From: Bradyrhizobium sp. SZCCT0153
GTDB lineage: Bacteria; Pseudomonadota; Alphaproteobacteria; Rhizobiales; Xanthobacteraceae
Assembly (NCBI RefSeq): GCF_018129995.1
Contig: NZ_JAFCKS010000013.1
Span: forward strand, 1-64,000
Reading direction: 5' to 3'
DNA: 64,000 bases
Positions 57,724 to 64,000 of the stretch are shown in pieces. The notes under the pieces are model-generated. The model was not told the origin of the DNA, searched no databases, and saw only the letters and a program-made list of their open reading frames with translations. Position numbers and translations under genes: made by a program. Every line of letters starts with the position of its first letter. The stretch's first letter is position 1.

Positions 57724-60700
57724 TTATTCAGCTGCCTCAGCAAGCGGAATTGCGGGATGCTCATCGCTGCCATGCTGCAGCGCGGCAGGCGGCTCGGCAG
57801 AACCAGCTTCATCCAGGCTCTTGCGGAACCACAGGGCGTAAAGGCCCGGCAGGTACAGGAGCGTCAGGAAGGTCGCAACGAACAGGCCGCCCATGATGGT
57901 GATCGCCATCGGCCCCCAGAACGCCGAGCGCGACAGCGGGATCATCGCGAGGATCGCCGCAAGCGCCGTCAGCACCACCGGACGGGCACGGCGGACGGTC
58001 GCCTCCACGATCGCCTCGCGGCGGGTGAGGCCGTGCGAGACGTCGGTCTCGATCTGGTCCACCAGGATCACGGTATTGCGCATGATCATGCCGGCGAGCG
58101 CGATCAGGCCGAGCAGCGCCACGAAGCCGAACGGGGCATTGGCGACGTTGAGCCCGAGCGAGGCGCCGACGATGCCGAGCGGCGCGGTCAGGAACACCAG
58201 GATCAGGCGCGAGAAGCTCTGGAGCTGGAACATCAGCAGCGTCAGCATCACCATGACCATCAGCGGAAAGAGGATGAAGATCGAGGCGTTGCCCTTGGCC
58301 GATTCCTCGAACGCGCCGCCCGCCTCGATGCGGTAGGCCGGCTCGAGGTGATCCTGGATCGCCTTCAGCTTGGGCACGATCTGGCCGGTGACATCAGGCG
58401 CCTGCACGCCGTCGACGACGTCGGAGCGAACGGTGATCGCCATGTCGCGGTTACGCCGCCACATGATCGGCTCCTCATGGGAGTATTCGATCTTGGCGAT
58501 CTGCTGGAGCGGCACGGCAACGCCGCCCCGCGAGGTGATGGTGAGATCGCCGACTGCGCCGAGGTCGAGACGTTCGGACGGGACGGCCCGCGCGACGACG
58601 CCGACCTTCTCGATCCCGTCGCGCACGGTCGTGACCTGCGAACCCGAGATCAGCATCGACAGCGCCTGCGAGACGTCCTGCGGCGTCAGGCCCATGGCGC
58701 GGGCACGATCCTGGTCGACGACGAGCTTGAGGTAAGGCGATTGCTCGTTCCAGTCGAGCTGGACGTCCTTGACGCTCTTGTTCTGGCGCATGACGTCGCG
58801 GACCTGGTAGGCGATCTCGCGCACCTTGTTGGCGTCGGGGCCGATCACCCGGAACTGCACGGGGAAGCCGACGGGCGGGCCGAAATTGAAGCGGTCGACG
58901 CGCACGCGGGCCTCGTTGAGTGCGCCATCGGCAACGGCGCCTTCAAGCTTGGCCTTGATGCGCTCGCGCGCTTCGACGCCCTTTGCGACGATGACGATTT
59001 CGGCAAAAGCCTCGTTCGGAAGCTGCGGATTGAGGCCGAGCCAGAACCGCGGCGAGCCCTGCCCGACATAGGCCGTGTAGGTCTCGATGTCCTTGTCGTC
59101 CTTGAGCAGCGTCTCGGCCTCCTTCACCGCCTTTTCCGTGACGTTGAAGGCGGTGCCTTCAGGCAGGCGCAGCTGGAGGAAAAGCTCGGGCCGCTCCGAC
59201 AGCGGGAAGAACTGCTGCTGGACGTGGCCGAAGCCGACGATGGAGGCGACGAAGACGCCGACGGTCGCGGCCACCACGGTGATGCGGTGATTGACGCACC
59301 ATTGCACGATGGCGCGCAGGCCCCGGTACATGCGGGTCTCGTAGACCGCGTGCGGATCGTGATTGTGGTGCACCTTGATGTTGGGCAGCAGCATGACGCC
59401 GATATAGGGCGTGAAGATCACCGCCACGAACCAGGACGCGACCAGCGCGATCGCCACGATCCAGAAGATGCTGCCGGCATACTCGCCGACCGCGGAATTG
59501 GCAAAGCCGATGGGGAGGAAGCCAGCGGCCGTGACCAGCGTCCCCGTGAGCATCGGAAACGCGGTTGATTCCCAGGCAAAGGACGCCGCGCGCATGCGGT
59601 CCCAGCCCTGCTCCATCTTCACCACCATCATCTCGACCGCGATGATGGCGTCATCCACCAGCAGGCCGAGCGCGATGATCAGCGCACCCAGCGTGATGCG
59701 ATGCAGGTCGAGCGACATCGTGTTCATGACGACGAAGACGATGCCGAGCACCAGCGGCACCGAGAGCGCGACGACGATGCCGGTACGCCAGCCGAGCGCC
59801 AGGAACGACACGAACAGCACGATGACGAGGGCTTCCATGAAGGAGTGCACGAACTCGCCGACGGCGTGCTCGACCACCTTGGGCTGGTCGGCGATCAGCT
59901 TGACGTCGATGCCCTGCGGCACCGCCTTCATGAATTCAGCCGTCGCCTTCTCGACCTCCTTGCCGAGATCGAGGATGTTGGCGCCCTTGGCGGTGACGAC
60001 GCCGATGCCGATCGCGGCCTTGCCTTCCTGCCGCACGACGAAGCTCGGCGGATCGACATAGCCGTGGGTGACAGTGGCGATATCGCCGAGGCGGAACACG
60101 CGGCCGTTGCTCTCGACCGGGGTCTCGGCCACGGCCTTGGCGCCGTCGAGCGCGCCGGTGACGCGCAACGGCACACGCTGCGACGAGGTCTCGACCGTGC
60201 CGGCCGGCGTCACGTTGTTCTGCTTGGCGAGCGAATCGAACAGCGCCTGCGGCGTGATGCCGAGGGTGGCGAGCTTGGCGTGGGAGAATTCGACGAAGAT
60301 GCGTTCATCCTGGTTGCCGTAGACGTCGACCTTGGTCACGCCGGGCACCTTCAGCAGGCGCTGACGGAAGCCTTCGGAGACCTTCTTGAGCTGGGCATAG
60401 TCGGCGCCGTCGCCGGTCATCATGTAGAGGATGGAATCGACGTCGGAGAACTCGTCGTTGACGACCGGTCCGAGAATCCCTGATGGCAACTGGCCCTGCA
60501 CGTCGACCAGCTTCTTGCGCAGGAGATAGAAGAGATAGGGCACCTCCTTCGGCGGCGTCGAATCGCGGAAGGTGACCTGGAGCGCGGTGAAGCCGGGCTT
60601 GGAATAGGTCTGCACCTTCTCGAAGTACGGCAGCTCCTGGATCTTCTTCTCGATGGGATCGGCGACCTGCGCCTGCATTTCCTGCGCGGTCGCGCCCGGC

Positions 60701-60861
60701 CAGATCACGGAGACGTTGACCACTTTCACCGTGAAGAACGGATCCTCGGCTCGCCCGAGCTTCTGATAGGAGAAGAAGCCGGCGACGCCGAGCATGATCA
60801 TGAGGAACAGGACCAGCGTCGGATGGCTGACGGCCCAGGCCGAAAGGTTGAAGCGCTTCAT
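57724..60861 (-). CDS. RND efflux pump inner-membrane transporter
   Basis: A 1045-residue AcrB/MexB-like protein of the HAE1-related group. First helix FLMIMLGVAGFFSYQKLGRA, pore domain, then FVSFLALGWRTGIVVALSVP, and the GALIIALGLLVDDAIIAVEM helix with the proton-relay Asp pair. The second half repeats the layout (RLILVFLTAPLGIVGASLGL, GLIALAGMIMRNTVILVDQI). It exports unknown lipophilic compounds by proton antiport. ATG at 60861. No outer-membrane channel gene is adjacent. Confidence 0.93.
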   Translation of the reverse strand: MKRFNLSAWAVSHPTLVLFLMIMLGVAGFFSYQKLGRAEDPFFTVKVVNVSVIWPGATAQEMQAQVADPIEKKIQELPYFEKVQTYSKPGFTALQVTFRDSTPPKEVPYLFYLLRKKLVDVQGQLPSGILGPVVNDEFSDVDSILYMMTGDGADYAQLKKVSEGFRQRLLKVPGVTKVDVYGNQDERIFVEFSHAKLATLGITPQALFDSLAKQNNVTPAGTVETSSQRVPLRVTGALDGAKAVAETPVESNGRVFRLGDIATVTHGYVDPPSFVVRQEGKAAIGIGVVTAKGANILDLGKEVEKATAEFMKAVPQGIDVKLIADQPKVVEHAVGEFVHSFMEALVIVLFVSFLALGWRTGIVVALSVPLVLGIVFVVMNTMSLDLHRITLGALIIALGLLVDDAIIAVEMMVVKMEQGWDRMRAASFAWESTAFPMLTGTLVTAAGFLPIGFANSAVGEYAGSIFWIVAIALVASWFVAVIFTPYIGVMLLPNIKVHHNHDPHAVYETRMYRGLRAIVQWCVNHRITVVAATVGVFVASIVGFGHVQQQFFPLSERPELFLQLRLPEGTAFNVTEKAVKEAETLLKDDKDIETYTAYVGQGSPRFWLGLNPQLPNEAFAEIVIVAKGVEARERIKAKLEGAVADGALNEARVRVDRFNFGPPVGFPVQFRVIGPDANKVREIAYQVRDVMRQNKSVKDVQLDWNEQSPYLKLVVDQDRARAMGLTPQDVSQALSMLISGSQVTTVRDGIEKVGVVARAVPSERLDLGAVGDLTITSRGGVAVPLQQIAKIEYSHEEPIMWRRNRDMAITVRSDVVDGVQAPDVTGQIVPKLKAIQDHLEPAYRIEAGGAFEESAKGNASIFILFPLMVMVMLTLLMFQLQSFSRLILVFLTAPLGIVGASLGLNVANAPFGFVALLGLIALAGMIMRNTVILVDQIETDVSHGLTRREAIVEATVRRARPVVLTALAAILAMIPLSRSAFWGPMAITIMGGLFVATFLTLLYLPGLYALWFRKSLDEAGSAEPPAALQHGSDEHPAIPLAEAAE

Positions 60862-60916
60862 CGCACTCTCCAAGGATGATCCGGTTGCAAAAAAACGGCA
60901 GCCACTCTGTTCAACC

Positions 60917-60980
60917 CGTCATCGCGAGGCAGCGAAGCAATCCAGGGGGCTGGGCAGGTTCTGGATCGCTTCGCCGCTTC
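60917..60980. repeat. Decayed CGTCATTGCGA-family repeat inside the RND operon
   Basis: CGTCATCGCGAGGCAGCGAA, AATCCAGG and CTGGATCGCTTCGC resemble the elements at 27872 and 38526 but are diverged. It lies in the 180-bp gap between the membrane-fusion gene and the RND pump gene and might form a hairpin in their common mRNA. Confidence 0.75.
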
Positions 60981-61041
60981 AGCCCCAGCATTTGCGCTTG
61001 GGCCGAAACTCACCTCACACGACGTAACTCGTAAACGAGAC

Positions 61042-62148
61042 TTAAAAGGACAGTGACGACACGATCCGCACCTTCTGGCTCGGATCGAGCTTCTGCACGC
61101 CGAGGGCGACGATCCTGGCGCCCTCTTCGACACCGCCGGTGATGACGACGTCGTTGCTCTCGTAGGACTTCACCACGACCGGCTGCAACGTGACCGCGCC
61201 GTTGTCGTCGACGACGTAGAAGGACGGCTTGCCGCCTTCGTTGAACAGCGCCGACAGCGGCAGCCGCGCGACGCGCTCGGTGGCGGCATCCGTCAGCGTC
61301 AGCGTCGCGGTCATGCCGAGCGACACCTTGTCGTCGGCCTCGGGCAGCGAGAATTTCGCGAGATAGGTGCGCGTGGCGGAATCCGCGGTGGGCGCGATCT
61401 CGCGCAGCTTGGCGGTATATTTCTTGCCCGGCTCCGACCAAAGAGTGACGCTGGCGGCGCCCGACTTGGCACGTCCGACCAGCGTCTCAGGGATCGCGAC
61501 GACCGCTTCCTTCTCGGCAAAGCGGGCGACACGGATCGAGGTCTGGCCTGCGGCAACCACCTGGCCGGGCTCGATCAGCGTTGCGGTGACGACGCCACGG
61601 GCGTCGGCGTTGAGCGTCGCGTAGGAAAGGGAATTCTTGGTCAACTCGACCGAGCGCTCGGCCCGGTTCAGGCGCGCACGGGCCTCGTCGGCGGCGGCGC
61701 GGCTCGTATCCAGCTGTGCGTCGGTGGTCCAGCCCTTGGCCTTCAGGTCTTTGGCGCGCTGCTCGGCGGCGGCGGCCTGAGCCAGCACGCCGGTCGCGGC
61801 GGTCTGCTCGGCGACGGCCTGTTCGGCCTGGAGCTTCAGGTCGACCTCGTCGAGGGTGGCGAGCGGCTGGCCGATCTCGACGGTCTGGCCGACCTCGACC
61901 AGACGTTTTGCGACCTTGCCGGCGACCCGGAAGCCGAGATCGCTCTCGATCCGCGGCCTGATGGTGCCGACGAAGCTCCGCTCCGGCGTTTCGGCATCGT
62001 AATGGGCGGTTGCGACGAGAACCGGCCGCGGAGGCTCGGCCTTCTCAGCGACGGTGTCATTGCACCCGGTGAGGGCGGCAGCCATCAGCGCCAGCGACAC
62101 ACCGGCCAAGAGTTTGGAATAGCTGGACAAAACTGACCGAACGAACAT
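61042..62148 (-). CDS. RND periplasmic adaptor lipoprotein
   Basis: A 368-residue membrane-fusion protein. The lipobox is ALTGC (residues ~25-29) after LLAGVSLALMAA. A lipoyl domain (RIESDLGFRVAGKVAKRLVE, VGQTVEIGQPLATL) flanks a short alpha-hairpin, then beta-barrel and proximal domain. It joins the RND pump to an outer-membrane channel encoded elsewhere. Start at ATG 62148; an in-frame codon at 62172 is less likely. Confidence 0.9.
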   Translation of the reverse strand: MFVRSVLSSYSKLLAGVSLALMAAALTGCNDTVAEKAEPPRPVLVATAHYDAETPERSFVGTIRPRIESDLGFRVAGKVAKRLVEVGQTVEIGQPLATLDEVDLKLQAEQAVAEQTAATGVLAQAAAAEQRAKDLKAKGWTTDAQLDTSRAAADEARARLNRAERSVELTKNSLSYATLNADARGVVTATLIEPGQVVAAGQTSIRVARFAEKEAVVAIPETLVGRAKSGAASVTLWSEPGKKYTAKLREIAPTADSATRTYLAKFSLPEADDKVSLGMTATLTLTDAATERVARLPLSALFNEGGKPSFYVVDDNGAVTLQPVVVKSYESNDVVITGGVEEGARIVALGVQKLDPSQKVRIVSSLSF

Positions 62149-62185
62149 CGGAGGACACTCCTGCGGCTGCAATGAGAGGAATGTC

Positions 62186-62224
62186 GACTAATCACTGATG
62201 AAAGTCAATAATCGTCAGTCATCA
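62186..62224. promoter_or_regulatory. Candidate TetR operator upstream of the RND operon
   Basis: GACT (62186-62189) and AGTC (62203-62206) are outer inverted elements around AATCACTGATGAA, followed by CGTCAGTCATCA. The repeated GACT/AGTC motifs upstream of the adaptor gene are the sort of site bound by TetR regulators of RND pumps. Assignment rests on position and partial symmetry only. Confidence 0.3.
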
Positions 62225-62336
62225 GGAATCTGTGATCGTTAAGGGGTGGTAAGGATTGGGGAGCCTTGTGCTGCTGCTGAAGCTCGAGGGATGCCGGATT
62301 TCGCTTCGCTCCATCCGTGCTACGCAGGCGAAATGG

Positions 62337-63668
62337 TTACCGCCCCTGTCCGGCGAACTCGTGCTTGCTGTCGTGGCCGCCGATGAAGACCAGGATGCCG
62401 GCGATCAGGGGCAGCACCGCAAGCACCAAGAGTCCGGTCGAGGTCTGGCCGGTGGCTTCCTTGACCCAGCCGATCAGATAGGGCCCACCGAAGCCGGCGA
62501 GGTTGCCGATCGAGTTGATCAGGGCGATGGCGCCGGCGGCGGCCGTCCCGGAGAGCCACGCGGTCGGCAGGGTCCAGAACACACCGAAGCAGCAGAACAC
62601 GCCGATCGCGGCGACCGTGAGCACGATCATCGTCATGGTGGGATCGGTGAGGTAGCTGGAGACGCCGAGCGCGACGGCGGTGAGCAGCAGCGGCGCACCG
62701 ACATGCATCACGCGCTCGCGCGTGGCATCGGAATGCCGCGCCCACAGGATCATCGCAATGGTGCCGAACAGATACGGGATCGCGGTGACGAACCCGGTCT
62801 GGGCGTTGGTGAGGCCGAACGCCTTGACGATCTGCGGCAGCCAGAACTGCATGCCGTAGAGCGCGCCGACGAAGCCGAAATAGACCAGGCTCAACATGAT
62901 CACCTTCGGTGAGGAGAGTGCCTCGCCGAGCGACAAATGCTTCACCGCCTGCTTGGCCGCGATCTCGGAATCGAGCTTCGTCTTGAGCCACCCCTTCTGC
63001 TCGGCCGAGAGCCAGTCCGCCTTCTCCGGCCTGTCGGTGAGATAGAACCAGGTGACGATGCCGAGCAGCAACGAGGGAATGCCCTCGATGATGAAGAGCC
63101 ACTGCCAGCCCTTCAGGCCCATCGCGCCGTCGAGCCCGAGCAGCAGGCCCGAGACCGGCGCGCCGATCACGGTGGAGACCGGTACGGCGATGGCGAAGGC
63201 CGCAAGGAAGCGGGCGCGATATTCGGCCGGATACCAATAGGTCAGATAGAGGATGATGCCGGGGAAAAAGCCGGCTTCGGCGACGCCGAGCAGGAAGCGC
63301 AGGACGTAGAAGCTCGTGACGCCGCTCACCATCGCCATCAGCGCCGAGATGATGCCCCAGGTCACCATGATGCGGGCGATCCAGCGGCTGGCGCCGAACT
63401 TCTCCAGCGCCAGATTGCTCGGCACCTCGAAGATGAAATAGCCGATGAAGAAGATGCCGGCGCCCCAGGAGAAGATCAGCGGCGTGAACTTCAGCTCGGC
63501 ATTCATGGTCAGCGCGGCGAAGCCGAGATTGACGCGGTCGAGATAGGAGAAGAAGTAGGCCAGCACCAGAAACGGAATCAGGCGCCAGGAGATGGCGCGA
63601 ATGGTCGAGGTCTCGACTTCCGACTTGGCTGCGCCGGCGGAACCGGCATAGGTCGTGGTCTGGCTCAT
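62337..63668 (-). CDS. MFS transporter, anion:cation symporter family
   Basis: A 443-residue major facilitator protein with twelve predicted helices. The signature YFFSYLDRVNLGFAALTMNA (Asp-Arg after helix 1) and the motif in RARFLAAFAIAVPVSTVIG, with the central loop DRPEKADWLSAEQKGWLKTK, are those of the anion:cation symporter family (tartrate, phthalate, galactonate-like organic acids). The substrate is unknown. Start MSQTTTYAG at 63668; the open frame to 63809 is upstream of the family start. No adjacent catabolic gene. Confidence 0.9.
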   Translation of the reverse strand: MSQTTTYAGSAGAAKSEVETSTIRAISWRLIPFLVLAYFFSYLDRVNLGFAALTMNAELKFTPLIFSWGAGIFFIGYFIFEVPSNLALEKFGASRWIARIMVTWGIISALMAMVSGVTSFYVLRFLLGVAEAGFFPGIILYLTYWYPAEYRARFLAAFAIAVPVSTVIGAPVSGLLLGLDGAMGLKGWQWLFIIEGIPSLLLGIVTWFYLTDRPEKADWLSAEQKGWLKTKLDSEIAAKQAVKHLSLGEALSSPKVIMLSLVYFGFVGALYGMQFWLPQIVKAFGLTNAQTGFVTAIPYLFGTIAMILWARHSDATRERVMHVGAPLLLTAVALGVSSYLTDPTMTMIVLTVAAIGVFCCFGVFWTLPTAWLSGTAAAGAIALINSIGNLAGFGGPYLIGWVKEATGQTSTGLLVLAVLPLIAGILVFIGGHDSKHEFAGQGR

Positions 63669-63735
63669 GGCTTCCCCCAGGGTTGTTGCTTTTATGGGCT
63701 GATCCGGGGTTTTGAGCATCACCGCGAAAGAGTCA

Positions 63736-64000
63736 ATGGAGCAAGCAATGCACGAGGCGCAACCGGTCAAAGCGATTGCGCCTCTTCGGACATCGCTCAT
63801 CCGCGCCACTCTGGCGCTGGTCGTGATCGCCCGCGGATTGTCGTTGCGCTGGTGCTTTCCGCTCGGCCTTTCGTGGTGAAGTACGGCGGCTCGCTGCTGT
63901 GGGCGACCATGATGTTTCTGCTGGTCGTGGTTTTACTGCCGCGGATGTCACGGGCGCAGGTCGCAGCCATCGCCGCAACGATCGCGGTCGTGGTCGAATT
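63736..64000 (+). pseudogene. DUF2809-like small membrane protein, apparent frameshift, incomplete at right edge
   Basis: From ATG 63736 the frame reads to ...ARGLSLRWCFPLGLS then stops at 63877-63879. A second frame starting near 63867 continues as PFVVKYGGSLLWATMMFLLV and VLLPRMSR to the window end. DUF2809 proteins normally carry the two parts in one frame (pattern RxxPLGLPxFVVKYGGSxLWAxM). The junction near 63867-63875 implies a net one-base loss, so the gene appears broken, or the sequence contains an error. GAAAGAG lies before the ATG. Confidence 0.5.

Overview
The window looks like a chromosomal segment of a Bradyrhizobium-like alphaproteobacterium (family Nitrobacteraceae). The evidence is high GC content, long operons with 1-4 nt gene overlaps, a rhizobial-type glycerol ABC transporter locus (glpD-glpS-glpT-glpP-glpQ-glpU-glpV), long-form isocitrate lyase divergent from a ScfR/RamB-type regulator, and three families of short palindromic intergenic repeats of the kind that litter these genomes. 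No rRNA, tRNA, CRISPR array or insertion sequence was recognised.

Layout. 1-3.9 kb: one very long minus-strand gene, open from 3855 through the left edge, encoding a LuxR-type regulator. It has a degenerate receiver-like domain, a normal GerE/LuxR helix-turn-helix, and more than 1000 further residues ending in in-frame 81-93-residue repeats. 4-8 kb: small plus-strand SnoaL-like gene, then a compact minus-strand operon DUF1285 / Nudix CoA pyrophosphatase / DUF6111 / cca / TSUP permease. 8.2-15.1 kb: plus-strand moxR / DUF58 / BatA-DUF4159 / large membrane protein cluster (Bat-like, cell-envelope). 15.2-18.2 kb: a 33-bp perfect palindrome resembling a Zur box, a DUF2946 protein and a ZnuD-like TonB receptor. 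18.3-24.5 kb: alpha/beta hydrolase, GNAT, two glycosyltransferase-like membrane proteins, Nudix, metallophosphoesterase, small proteins. 24.5-27.9 kb: aceA and its divergent ScfR/RamB-like regulator. 28-38.5 kb: secreted HExxH protein, histone-H1-tail-like protein, TPR protein, htpX, an HlyD + cellulose-synthase-like/PilZ pair, lytic transglycosylase, DUF1993, old yellow enzyme.

38.7-48.9 kb: glycerol uptake locus on the minus strand (HAD phosphatase, glpR, then glpD-glpS-glpT-glpP-glpQ-glpU-glpV) with a plus-strand Phd/PIN toxin-antitoxin pair lying between glpR and glpD. 49-56 kb: NTF2-like secreted protein, small protein, and a fatty-acid beta-oxidation operon (fadE, thiolase, fadJ, thioesterase). 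56.3-63.7 kb: flavin reductase, RND efflux operon (membrane-fusion lipoprotein, RND pump, TetR) and an MFS anion symporter. The right edge carries a DUF2809-like gene that appears frameshifted.

Most interesting items: the giant LuxR-like repeat protein, the asymmetric GlpS/GlpT ATPase pair with complementary motif losses, the putative Zur-controlled ZnuD-like locus, the c-di-GMP-responsive HlyD/glucan-synthase pair, and the toxin-antitoxin module embedded in the glp locus.
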